A stretch of DNA of 64,000 nt from an uncultured Phocaeicola sp. (GTDB lineage: Bacteria > Bacteroidota > Bacteroidia > Bacteroidales > Bacteroidaceae): the NCBI GenBank assembly GCA_944320845.1, contig CALUJA010000005.1:62001-126000 (forward strand), read 5' to 3'. Each line of letters opens with the position of its first letter. Positions within the stretch are counted from its first letter, which is position 1. Below are positions 37,806-45,543 of the stretch, piece after piece. A program made the translations under genes and the position numbers. Below the pieces are notes generated by a model that saw nothing but the letters and a program-made list of their open reading frames with translations, was not told where the DNA came from and did no database searches.

Positions 37806-38234
37806 TTATACTACTTCAATCCTCATCTTGCAATCTTGTTCGCCTTGCAAAATGGAATGGCAGAGTTTCACCTGGAAATCCCGCCCTTTCCAAAGGCTTT
37901 GCAAAGAGTAGATGACACTCTGACGGGAACATTCACAGAGCATAGGCGTTGTGACATAGCCTTTCTTGCAAAGTCCGCAAGTACATTCCAAGAAGGTGAG
38001 ATAGTAGACTTTGCCTTTTTCTGCGACCTCGCCCTTTACTCCCGGCAATCCATTCGCCAGCTGAAAGAAAATATCCATGTCCCCTTTGGCATCCTCATAA
38101 AGTTTCCTATAAATGGATAGCGTGCCGCCGTTCACACAGTTCTTGCCGCATTCCGAAAAGAAAGCACTCCGCTGCTCCGGCGAGAGCCGGGCTATGCCTT
38201 TCTCAAATCCTTTAAACCAATCCGACAGTTTCAT
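37806..38234 (-). CDS. Cys-rich protein of unknown function
   Basis: The 142-residue product from the ATG at 38234 begins MKLSDWFKGFEKGIARLSPE. It has nine cysteines, at 29, 33, 84, 86, 89, 100, 102, 125 and 135. The cluster ECTCGLCK and CECS suggests a metal- or Fe-S-binding site, and the tail YSLQSLWKGRDFQVKLCHSI resembles the DUF6144/ATC-hydrolase-like group; I am not certain of the family. No signal peptide or membrane segment. Its start lies inside the 3' end of a small zinc-ribbon-like ORF, so the two are probably expressed together. Confidence 0.7.
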   Translation of the reverse strand: MKLSDWFKGFEKGIARLSPEQRSAFFSECGKNCVNGGTLSIYRKLYEDAKGDMDIFFQLANGLPGVKGEVAEKGKVYYLTFLECTCGLCKKGYVTTPMLCECSRQSVIYSLQSLWKGRDFQVKLCHSILQGEQDCKMRIEVV

Positions 38235-38331
38235 AAATACAGATGTTGGAGTGAGAAAATTCGCCGTTAATCTTAACTCTGTTCTCATCAGTCAAAGGCA
38301 TATCGCAACTTTGACAAAACTGTTGTTCCAT
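38212..38331 (-). CDS. 39-residue zinc-ribbon-like mini-ORF
   Basis: Read on the minus strand from the ATG at 38331, it encodes MEQQFCQSCDMPLTDENRV, then KINGEFSHSNICIYETVGLV and a TAA. The start FCQSCxMPLT is the signature of the small 'putative zinc ribbon' family found beside ATC-hydrolase-like proteins. In that family a second CxxC should follow; here only one Cys (31) remains in ICIYE, so the protein may be truncated or degenerate. It overlaps the Cys-rich gene by 23 bases in another frame. Confidence 0.55.
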   Translation of the reverse strand: MEQQFCQSCDMPLTDENRVKINGEFSHSNICIYETVGLV

Positions 38332-38396
38332 ATATATTTGTTTTAATGCCTATCAGTCCCTTTATAGGCGGTTATAGTTTAACAAAGAAAAGAGCA

Positions 38397-39203
38397 TCAT
38401 CCCCTGTATTCCGTCGGACTTACTCCCAGATGCTGCTGCACGTAACGGCTGAAATAGGCAGGCGATGAGAAACCGAACAGGTCGGAAATGCGGACGAAGG
38501 TCAGCGACTTGTCGCGGAGCAGGCGGGAGATGTCGAGCACGGTGTAGCGGTTTATCCAATAGTTGGCGGCATAACCGCTTATCTTGCGTGAGACTTCGGA
38601 CAGGTACTTGGGCGTGACGCACAGCTTGTCGGCATACCAGTTCACTTCGCGGTGCTCGCGGTATGTCCCGTTCTCCAACATGTTGAGGAAGCGGCTCATG
38701 ATGGCGGCATTTTGAAGCGGGATATTGTCTGCCTCATACAGATGGGAATGGAAATCGAAGAAGTCGATGATGAGCATCTGTATGGAGGCTATCAGCAAGT
38801 CGCGTCGGAAGTGGTGGTCGGTCTGCGCCAGCCGCGCTTCCACCATCTCGAAGTCCCGGCGGCAGAGTTCCCGTTGTCCGGCATCCAGCTTCATGATGGG
38901 ATTGAGGAACAGGGCCAGCTGGCCTTTCATGCCATAGTTGCTGAGCGGTGTCGAGAGCACAATAAATTCAGAGGTTACATATATCACCTTTACCCGGAAA
39001 TCGTCTGCCGGGCGGATGCGTTCCACCAGCTTCCCCTTGCGCACAATCATCAGGTCGCCCGCCTGCAGTTCGCGCTCCTCCCCGTTGTATTTCAGCCGGC
39101 AGCTGCCTGCCAGACAAAGGGCATGGGCCAGATAATCGCTGTAAGCGTCCGTACCCAGTCCGTCAAGGGTATCCTTTATGATAATATTTTCCCTTTCTGT
39201 CAT
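38397..39203 (-). CDS. AraC family transcriptional regulator
   Basis: A 268-residue regulator with an N-terminal cupin-like sensor (ELQAGDLMIVRKGKLVERI) and two C-terminal HTH motifs: WYADKLCVTPKYLSEVSRKI (20) and FVRISDLFGFSSPAYFSRYV (20), ending GVSPTEYRG. It is divergent from the aldo/keto reductase at 39380, the likeliest target, with two promoter boxes in the 176-bp gap. It differs clearly from the other AraC regulator in this window. Confidence 0.92.
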   Translation of the reverse strand: MTERENIIIKDTLDGLGTDAYSDYLAHALCLAGSCRLKYNGEERELQAGDLMIVRKGKLVERIRPADDFRVKVIYVTSEFIVLSTPLSNYGMKGQLALFLNPIMKLDAGQRELCRRDFEMVEARLAQTDHHFRRDLLIASIQMLIIDFFDFHSHLYEADNIPLQNAAIMSRFLNMLENGTYREHREVNWYADKLCVTPKYLSEVSRKISGYAANYWINRYTVLDISRLLRDKSLTFVRISDLFGFSSPAYFSRYVQQHLGVSPTEYRG

Positions 39204-39226
39204 GTCTTCACTTTTTATTCCTTCTG

Positions 39227-39234
39227 CAAATATA
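39227..39234 (-). promoter_or_regulatory. -7 box of the second AraC regulator
   Basis: The minus strand reads TATATTTG, a full match, 23 bases upstream of the regulator ATG. Confidence 0.6.
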
Positions 39235-39364
39235 CATATTTCAAGCTGATAACTCCTTTAAATCATTCTGAAAGACTTGCCTTTTTTGCTTTTGTTGGGC
39301 TAAAAAAGGAAATATAGACATGTCCTACCGTAATTCTTGTAATGATACTTTCTCCCAGCCGCTA

Positions 39365-39372
39365 TACTTTTG
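39365..39372 (+). promoter_or_regulatory. -7 box of the divergent aldo/keto reductase
   Basis: TACTTTTG is a full match and ends seven bases before the ATG at 39380. That is very close, so the ATG at 39395 may be the real start. Confidence 0.55.
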
Positions 39373-39379
39373 TGGCAGT

Positions 39380-40405
39380 ATGAAAAATCAAAATATGAAC
39401 TACAGGACATTAGGACTGAGCGGACTGAGAGTGTCCGCCATAGGATTGGGCTGCATGGGCATGAGCCACGCTTACGGCGCACCGGCAGACAGGCGGGAAA
39501 TGACCGAACTGCTTGCCGATGCGGTGGATATGGGCTACACTTTTTTCGATACGGCCGAGTCATACGGCACCGTCGCCCATCCCCATGATAACGAGGAACT
39601 GTTGGGAGAAGCCCTGAAACCATTCCGAAACAGGATAGTCTTGGCAACCAAATTCGGCATTTCGTTCGAGAACTTGGCTGCTCCCGGCACACATGCCGTC
39701 ATCACGGACTCGCGTCCCGAAACGATACGCCGTTCGGTCGAGGGCTCCCTGCAAAGGTTGCAGACCGACCGCATCGACCTCTATTACCAGCACCGCACCG
39801 ACCCGCATGTGGAACCGGAAACAGTGGCGTCCGTGATGGCCGACCTGATTAAAGAGGGCAAGATTCTCCATTGGGGCCTCTCGGAAGCAAGCGTGGACTA
39901 TCTGCGCCGGGCGCACAGCGTATGTCCCGTGACCGCCATACAGAACCGCTATTCGATGATGGCGCGGTGGAACGAGTCTCTTTTTCCCGTGCTCGAAGAA
40001 CTGGGCATCGGCTTCGTGGCATTTTCCCCGCTTGCCAACGGCCTGCTCTCCCGGTATTATACGGAAAACGACCGTTTCGATGCGGCCGATGATTATCGCG
40101 CTGCCATGCCCCAATTCCAAAAGAAAAGTTTCGGGCAGAACAAGGCGTTGTTTGCTCTCCTTGATGAGCTGGCTGAGCAGAAACACGCTACTCCCGCTCA
40201 AATCTCCCTCGCCTGGATGTTGTGCAAGAAACCCTGGATAGTCCCCATTCCCGGCACCCGCAAATTGTGCCGGCTGAAGGAAAACATCGGAGCAGAGGAC
40301 ATCCAGCTGTCCGCCGAAGAAATAAAGAATATAGACATTGCTCTCGGTGCAATGCACATGAGTGGTGTGTTCAGCGGTTCACCTGTAAAGAGTAGAGATA
40401 TATGA
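39380..40405 (+). CDS. Aldo/keto reductase (AKR13/YakC-like)
   Basis: The 341-residue protein (ATG at 39380; ATG at 39395 also possible, MNYRTLGLSGLRVS) has the catalytic tetrad in FFDTAESYG (Asp, Tyr), VLATKFGI (Lys) and LYYQHRTDP (His), with IPGTRKLCRLKENIGA for NADPH. It is cytoplasmic. The promoter at 39365 rules out the longer frame from 39320. It is the fourth intact aldo/keto reductase in 8 kb and is divergent from an AraC gene, its probable regulator. Confidence 0.92.
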   Translation: MKNQNMNYRTLGLSGLRVSAIGLGCMGMSHAYGAPADRREMTELLADAVDMGYTFFDTAESYGTVAHPHDNEELLGEALKPFRNRIVLATKFGISFENLAAPGTHAVITDSRPETIRRSVEGSLQRLQTDRIDLYYQHRTDPHVEPETVASVMADLIKEGKILHWGLSEASVDYLRRAHSVCPVTAIQNRYSMMARWNESLFPVLEELGIGFVAFSPLANGLLSRYYTENDRFDAADDYRAAMPQFQKKSFGQNKALFALLDELAEQKHATPAQISLAWMLCKKPWIVPIPGTRKLCRLKENIGAEDIQLSAEEIKNIDIALGAMHMSGVFSGSPVKSRDI

Positions 40406-40459
40406 AAAGGCGCTAATTTATGAGTATGTCTTTGTTGCATTGTAATAAGATGTATAATA

Positions 40460-40654
40460 TCAGGTTGTTATGAAATAATATCGTTGTCCGCCATCAGCAA
40501 ATACATCCATTTCTTCATTATCTTTCATTGGCTGATTGATTTCACAAGATATAAAGACCGTTTTGTTATGGTGAGATAGGTAGCTTGTCAGTACGTAAAT
40601 TTTATTTTCCCGGACGGTATCGCCGTTTTGCCGTTCCGCATTGCCATCCGCACC
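40460..40654 (-). pseudogene. Possible gene remnant
   Basis: Between an in-frame TAG and a TGA the minus strand is open for 64 codons and looks coding: ENKIYVLTSYLSHHNKTVF, ISCEINQPMKDNEEM and DVFADGGQRYYFITT. There is no good start codon until the internal Met. I do not recognise it. It may be the 3' end of a decayed gene, or chance. It covers about half of the 390-bp gap 40406-40795, whose rest holds the MFS promoter. Confidence 0.25.
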
Positions 40655-40707
40655 CTACATTGGCTTCTTATAATAATCGTGTGCGATAACGAAAAAACGT
40701 GAAATCG

Positions 40708-40738
40708 TTTGCAGATTAAAAAAAAGACGCTAAATTTG
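40708..40738 (+). promoter_or_regulatory. Full Bacteroides promoter of the MFS transporter
   Basis: TTTG (40708-40711), a 19-base spacer, then TAAATTTG (40731-40738): both boxes match the consensus. It lies 58 bases before the ATG at 40796, and its -33 box overlaps the in-frame TTG at 40709, ruling that start out. Confidence 0.75.
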
Positions 40739-40795
40739 GCGGCAGAACCTTCGGTTCACCTGATTTTGAATCTGCTAAAAAACGTTTTATTGACC

Positions 40796-42256
40796 ATGAA
40801 AAACACATCGGAATCCAAAATGACCAATTACCGCTGGATTATCTGCGGCATGCTTTTCTTTGCCACCACGGTCAACTACCTCGACCGCCAGGTGCTCTCG
40901 CTCACATGGAAGGACTTCATCGCTCCCGAGTTCCATTGGACTGACGCGCACTACGGGCTGATAACGGGCGTGTTCTCGCTTGTCTACGCCGTGGCCAACA
41001 TCTTTGCCGGGCGATTCGTGGACTGGATGGGCACGCGCAAGGGCTATCTGTGGGCCATCGGCGTGTGGTCGGTGGGGGCGTGCCTGCATGCGCTGTGCGG
41101 AGTGGCTACTGAACTGACCCTCGGACTGGGCAGTGCGGGCGAGATGGTGGCGGCTACGGGGGCCATCACTTCCACCATCGCCATTACGAGCGTGTACTAC
41201 TTCATCGCGGCGCGCATCATCCTGAGCGTGGGCGAGGCGGGCAACTTCCCCGCTGCCGTCAAGGTGACAGCCGAGTACTTTCCCAAGAAAGACCGTGCCT
41301 TTTCTACTTCCATCTTCAATGCCGGAGCTACGGTGGGTGCGCTTGTGGCGCCGGTCACCATTCCCTCGCTGGCGGGACTGTTTAAAGAGATGGGCGTGGG
41401 AAACGGATGGGAGATGGCCTTCATCGTCATCGGCGCGCTGGGATTTGTGTGGATGGGATTCTGGGTATTCGTCTATAAGCGGCCGGACGAGAACCGTCGG
41501 GTGAACGCGGCCGAGCTGGCTTACATCCGCCAGGATGCGGAGCGTGAGGAAGACCGTGCGCAGGCCGCTTCCGCACAGGGGCGTAAACTCTCGCTGTGGC
41601 AGTGCTTGGGCTACCGCCAGACATGGGCCGTGGCCGTGGGCAAGTTCATGACCGACGGCGTGTGGTGGTTCTTCTTGTTCTGGGTTCCGGCATACATATC
41701 CGATGTCTACGGCTTTGCTTCCGATACGCCCACGGCGCAGTGGCTCATCTTCGTGCTCTACGCCATCACCATGCTTTCCATCTACGGGGGCAAGCTGCCC
41801 ACCATCATCATCAACCGCACGGGGCGCGACCCCTATGCCGCGCGCATGAAGGCGATGTTCATCTTCGCCCTCTTTCCGCTGCTTGCTCTCTTCGCGCAGC
41901 CCTTGGGACAATACTCCTACTGGTTTCCCATCATCATCATCGGTATTGCCGGAGCGGCGCACCAGTCGTGGTCGGCCAATATCTATACGGTGGGCAGCGA
42001 CATGTTTCCCCAAAGCGCGGTGGCTACGGTCATCGGTATCGGAGGCATGGCCGGAGGTATCAGCGCGTTTCTCATCAACATCGGTTCGGGTTACCTGTTC
42101 GACTATGCCGACCGCACGCAGATGTCCTTCCTGAGTTTCGAGGGCAAGGAGGCCGGCTATTTCATCATCTTCTGCGTGTGTGCCGTGGCCTATCTGGTGG
42201 GATGGTGCATCATGAAGCTGCTCGTGCCGCGCTATAAACTGATAAAAATGGACTGA
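40796..42256 (+). CDS. MFS transporter, hexuronate (ExuT)-like
   Basis: The 486-residue protein (MKNTSESKMTNYRWIICGML) has 12 predicted helices with the anion:cation symporter family signature FFATTVNYLDRQVLSLTWKD (20), AGRFVDWMGTRKGYLWA and GEAGNFPAAVKVTAEYFPKK (20). The closest known members import glucuronate and galacturonate. It stands alone with its own promoter and a terminator; no uronate catabolic gene is adjacent, so the substrate is inferred only from the family. Confidence 0.85.
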   Translation: MKNTSESKMTNYRWIICGMLFFATTVNYLDRQVLSLTWKDFIAPEFHWTDAHYGLITGVFSLVYAVANIFAGRFVDWMGTRKGYLWAIGVWSVGACLHALCGVATELTLGLGSAGEMVAATGAITSTIAITSVYYFIAARIILSVGEAGNFPAAVKVTAEYFPKKDRAFSTSIFNAGATVGALVAPVTIPSLAGLFKEMGVGNGWEMAFIVIGALGFVWMGFWVFVYKRPDENRRVNAAELAYIRQDAEREEDRAQAASAQGRKLSLWQCLGYRQTWAVAVGKFMTDGVWWFFLFWVPAYISDVYGFASDTPTAQWLIFVLYAITMLSIYGGKLPTIIINRTGRDPYAARMKAMFIFALFPLLALFAQPLGQYSYWFPIIIIGIAGAAHQSWSANIYTVGSDMFPQSAVATVIGIGGMAGGISAFLINIGSGYLFDYADRTQMSFLSFEGKEAGYFIIFCVCAVAYLVGWCIMKLLVPRYKLIKMD

Positions 42257-42281
42257 CGGAGCCGGAAGCGTGACAATGCGT

Positions 42282-42321
42282 GAAAGCCCGCCTTCGGACA
42301 GGGAGTCCGGGGCGGGCTTTC
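42282..42321. terminator. Bidirectional terminator
   Basis: GAAAGCCCGCC (42282-42292) pairs with GGCGGGCTTTC (42311-42321); an inner CGGAC/GTCCG stem is nested. It lies between convergent transporter genes. Confidence 0.75.
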
Positions 42322-42364
42322 GCTGTATGGGGCTCTTCCGTCTGTCCGGCGGCATGTCAGACGG

Positions 42365-43651
42365 TCAGACGAAGAACTTGAGTATGAAGATGGCTGAAAG
42401 GATGTACATCCCCGCAGTGAGCTTGCTTGTCTGTTTGCAGCACAGGTTTATCAGCACATAGCTGACCATGCCCAGTACGATGCCGTCGGAGATGCTGTAT
42501 GCCAACGGCATGAAGAGGATGCACAGAAAGGCCGGTATGGCCTCGGAGTAGTCGGTCAAATCGACTTTCTTGACCGACGACATCATCATCAGCCCTACGA
42601 GTATCAGCACCGGAGCGGTGGCCGCTCCCGGAACGGCCAGAAAGAACGGGGCCAGAAACAGTGCCGCGAGGAAACAGAGTGAGGTGACAAACGCCGTCAG
42701 TCCGCTGCGTCCTCCTTCTCCCACGCCCGAAGCGCTTTCTACGAAGGTGGTGACAGTGCTCGTGCCGAGCATGGAGCCTACCGTGGTGCCCACGGCATCG
42801 ACCAGAAAGGCCTGTTTCAGGCGGGGAATCTTCCCGTTCTTGTCCACCATGCCTGCCCGTGTGGTCACGCCCACCAATGTGCCGATGGTATCGAACATGT
42901 CGACAAACAGGAAGGTGAAGACCACAATCACCATGTCTTTGGTGAAGATGTGCTGCCACTGGAACTGCATGAAGATGGGTTCGATGGAGGGCGGTGCGCT
43001 CACGATGCCGCTGAAGGTGGTGATTCCCATCGGAATGCCGATGAGCGTGGTGAGCAGGATGCCGAACAGCAGGGCACCCCGCACGCGTCTGACAAGCAGC
43101 ACAGAGGTGATGAGCAGTCCGGCGAAGGCCAGCAGCGGTGCTCCCGAAGTGATGTCGCCCATGCTGATGAGCGTGGCGTCGTTGCGCACGATGATGCCGG
43201 CGTTTTGCAGGCCGATGAAGGCGATAAACAGTCCGATGCCCGCCCCGATGGCGTTTTTCAGGGTAAGGGGGAGTGCGTCGACAATCTTTTCGCGGAGGTT
43301 GGTCACGGTGAGCAGGATAAAGAGGATTCCCTCAATCAGCACCGCCGTCAGGGCGAACTGCCAGTCATATCCCATCGTGAGGCACACGGTATAGGCGAAA
43401 AAGGCGTTAAGCCCCATGCCGGGGGCAAGTCCGAAGGGCAGCTTGGCATAAAAGGCCATCAGCAGGGTGGTAAAGGCCGAAGCCAGTACGGTGGTGGTGA
43501 AGAGTGCGCCCTTGTCCATGCCCGTTGCGCTCAGGATGTTCGGGTTCACGGCCAGAATGTAGGCCATGGTGAGGAAGGTGGTGACGCCTGCCACTATCTC
43601 CGTGCGCACGCGTGTCACCTTCGGGTCGAAGCCAAATAATTTCTCAAGCAT
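42365..43651 (-). CDS. NCS2 family purine permease (AzgA/PbuG-like)
   Basis: A 428-residue inner-membrane protein with about 13 helices. The start FGFDPKVTRVRTEIVAGVTT (20) and the signature LAPGMGLNAFFAYTVCLTMG (20) mark the adenine/guanine/hypoxanthine branch rather than the uracil/xanthine branch. It is co-transcribed behind a DUF5020 outer-membrane protein (37 bases apart), so the pair probably moves nucleobases or nucleosides across both membranes. Confidence 0.92.
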   Translation of the reverse strand: MLEKLFGFDPKVTRVRTEIVAGVTTFLTMAYILAVNPNILSATGMDKGALFTTTVLASAFTTLLMAFYAKLPFGLAPGMGLNAFFAYTVCLTMGYDWQFALTAVLIEGILFILLTVTNLREKIVDALPLTLKNAIGAGIGLFIAFIGLQNAGIIVRNDATLISMGDITSGAPLLAFAGLLITSVLLVRRVRGALLFGILLTTLIGIPMGITTFSGIVSAPPSIEPIFMQFQWQHIFTKDMVIVVFTFLFVDMFDTIGTLVGVTTRAGMVDKNGKIPRLKQAFLVDAVGTTVGSMLGTSTVTTFVESASGVGEGGRSGLTAFVTSLCFLAALFLAPFFLAVPGAATAPVLILVGLMMMSSVKKVDLTDYSEAIPAFLCILFMPLAYSISDGIVLGMVSYVLINLCCKQTSKLTAGMYILSAIFILKFFV

Positions 43652-43688
43652 GTTTGTATGATTTGTTTAGTAAGGTTGCGTAGAGAGG

Positions 43689-44390
43689 TCAGAAAGTCCA
43701 TTTCATGGCCAAGGTGGGGATGAAGTAGAATCCGTTCCGGGTGGCGAAGTGGGTGCTCAGCTCCCATTCCGTACCCACGCTCAGATGCAGGTCGTCGCTT
43801 ACGTGTCTGAACTTGTCGAGGTTCACCCACAGCTGCGGCTCAGACAGGAATATCCAGTCGTGCCGGTTGCCGTCTGTATCGGTATGCCGCTCCCGCCAGA
43901 AGTCGGCGAATCCGCTGAATGAATACCGTCCCCCGGCAAAATCCACGTGCCACGTTCCGGTAATCTGGAAGTTGTGCGGCTTTTCGTTTTTTGGGATGTA
44001 CTTGTACATCGCGCTCAGCGTGAACCCGCGTGTGAAGTCGGTGCTGTTCCACGTATAGGTGGCTCCGCCCAGAAACGCGTTGTTTATGTAGTTCAGTCCG
44101 CCGTTATATTCCACATGCGCGGAAAACGGGCCTCCCCAGAAGTTCAATTCGCGCCCGATTTCCCAGTAGGCCGAGGCCACTCCCTTGTCGGTATAGTCCA
44201 TGTCCACGAAGAAGAAGGTGCTTCCCCATCGGTCGGGCTTGAACATTTCCACGGTGGTGGTCACCCACGGCCGGCCTTCAAGCGAATTATAGAGTGCACG
44301 CCCCAGGTCATAGTGTAATTGGATGTTTTGCGCCTTTGCCATTCCCGTCAGGCAAACAGCAAAGATAACGGATAAGATGGTCTTTTTCAT
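43689..44390 (-). CDS. DUF5020 (Tsx-like) outer-membrane protein
   Basis: A 233-residue protein with signal peptide (MKKTILSVIFAVCLTGMAKA, mature QNIQLHYDLG), alternating beta strands and a C-terminal Phe (MKWTF) expected of an outer-membrane barrel. It matches DUF5020, related to the nucleoside channel Tsx: LHYDLGRALYNSLEGRPWVT (20) and FFFVDMDYTDKGVASAYWEI (20). Directly upstream of a purine permease, it is likely the outer-membrane nucleoside/nucleobase channel. It has a full promoter. Confidence 0.82.
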   Translation of the reverse strand: MKKTILSVIFAVCLTGMAKAQNIQLHYDLGRALYNSLEGRPWVTTTVEMFKPDRWGSTFFFVDMDYTDKGVASAYWEIGRELNFWGGPFSAHVEYNGGLNYINNAFLGGATYTWNSTDFTRGFTLSAMYKYIPKNEKPHNFQITGTWHVDFAGGRYSFSGFADFWRERHTDTDGNRHDWIFLSEPQLWVNLDKFRHVSDDLHLSVGTEWELSTHFATRNGFYFIPTLAMKWTF

Positions 44391-44422
44391 TAAAAAATGG
44401 TTATGGTTAGTAAAAAACGGTG

Positions 44423-44452
44423 CAAAAATACGAAAACCTGCCGTAAGTGCAA
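44423..44452 (-). promoter_or_regulatory. Full promoter of the DUF5020-permease operon
   Basis: On the minus strand TTG (44452-44450), a 19-base spacer and TATTTTTG (44430-44423) match the Bacteroides consensus. It lies 32 bases before the start codon. Confidence 0.75.
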
Positions 44453-44556
44453 TGCGGAGACGGCAAAGACGGAACGAATGTCGCCCGCTTATGTCCGTTT
44501 TTTGCCTCGATGGGGTGCATTCTTGCCGCCTTGTCCAGATAGACCGTCTTCCTGAC

Positions 44557-44587
44557 TTGTCCTGCTGCGGCTTTTCCGGTTAATTTG
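44557..44587 (+). promoter_or_regulatory. Probable promoter of the 44616 lipoprotein
   Basis: TTG (44557-44559), a 20-base spacer and TTAATTTG (one base off the -7 consensus), 28 bases before the ATG. Confidence 0.5.
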
Positions 44588-44615
44588 TGCAAACGTTTTA
44601 AAAGCTATAAGTATT

Positions 44616-45479
44616 ATGGAAACATGGAAGAATCTGATGGGGGCTGTTCTGCTCATGGTGATGGCGGCTCCGGCAATGGTATCCTGCGGCGATGACGACA
44701 ACATTGATTTGGGAACTCCGCAGTATGAGGGGATCAGCGGAAAGTATACAATCGACACGCCTTCCTCTCCCTATGAGAGCATCGAGCTTGGGGCGAGCGG
44801 AGACTACATCGTTGTCGAGAAAGGTTCGTATTTGGCCGGTGTGGGAGCGAGAAGCGGTGAACGTGTCCCTCAGGGGGTATTTGGCCAGGCGGAGGCTGCA
44901 TCGCGCGCCACAGACTATAACGGTGTGATTTACGGCCGCTATACCCAACAGGCCGACGGTACGCTGAATCTGGAGGGCTTCGGCATCGTGGAGATTGTCT
45001 ACGGCAGCGGTGAAGAGGTTATCGGCTTCAATCTCACCCCCACGGGAGGCGGAAGGCTGGAGTTGGATGTGACCAAGGCAGAGGTGATGCCCGATGACGA
45101 CAAGACCAACGCCATCTGCCGCACGTGGAAGATTGAGAGCATCCGAGAGGTGGAGTATGAAAACGGACAGAAGGTTTACGACGAGACTTTTACGGCAGGA
45201 AGCCACGCGGATTACGGTGATGAATTTCCTGTGGAGGCGCTGATATCCAAGTCGGGAACCTATATGGTTTATTATCAGGACGGGACGCTCGGTATCTCTT
45301 CATGGAAGTGGAAAGACCAGAATGCCGGCACGTTCTACTATTCTTGGGACAACAGTTGGTATGACGACGAGTTTGCCACCGTCACTTTCGAGGGTAAGGG
45401 CATGACCGTCTACGAGCGCTACGATTACGGCGACGGCTATGTGGAAGAAACCTATTCTTACCTCGTCGAGAAGAAGTGA
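44616..45479 (+). CDS. Lipoprotein of unknown function
   Basis: A 287-residue protein with a lipoprotein signal: hydrophobic MGAVLLMVMAAPAMVSC with the lipid Cys at 24, followed by GDDDN, the acidic stretch that in Bacteroidetes acts as a surface lipoprotein export signal. The mature part seems to hold two beta-rich repeats, of the kind seen in lipocalin-like Bacteroides lipoproteins (SGKYTIDTPSSPYESIEL near the start and ICRTWKIESIREVEYENGQK in the second half). I do not recognise a family with known function. It is monocistronic. Confidence 0.75.
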   Translation: METWKNLMGAVLLMVMAAPAMVSCGDDDNIDLGTPQYEGISGKYTIDTPSSPYESIELGASGDYIVVEKGSYLAGVGARSGERVPQGVFGQAEAASRATDYNGVIYGRYTQQADGTLNLEGFGIVEIVYGSGEEVIGFNLTPTGGGRLELDVTKAEVMPDDDKTNAICRTWKIESIREVEYENGQKVYDETFTAGSHADYGDEFPVEALISKSGTYMVYYQDGTLGISSWKWKDQNAGTFYYSWDNSWYDDEFATVTFEGKGMTVYERYDYGDGYVEETYSYLVEKK

Positions 45480-45515
45480 GAACACGGCGGACACATATAT
45501 TATATATTAGACAAG

Positions 45516-45543
45516 TGAAGGAGCGGCATACACCGCTCCTTCA
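45516..45543. terminator. Bidirectional terminator overlapping the helicase stop
   Basis: TGAAGGAGCGG (45516-45526) pairs perfectly with CCGCTCCTTCA (45533-45543). The last three bases form the stop codon of the leftward helicase gene. Confidence 0.75.

Noticed and set aside
38397-40405. Divergent AraC/reductase gap considered as a second invertible promoter
   Set aside because: No inverted repeats of useful length flank either promoter box in the 176-bp gap.
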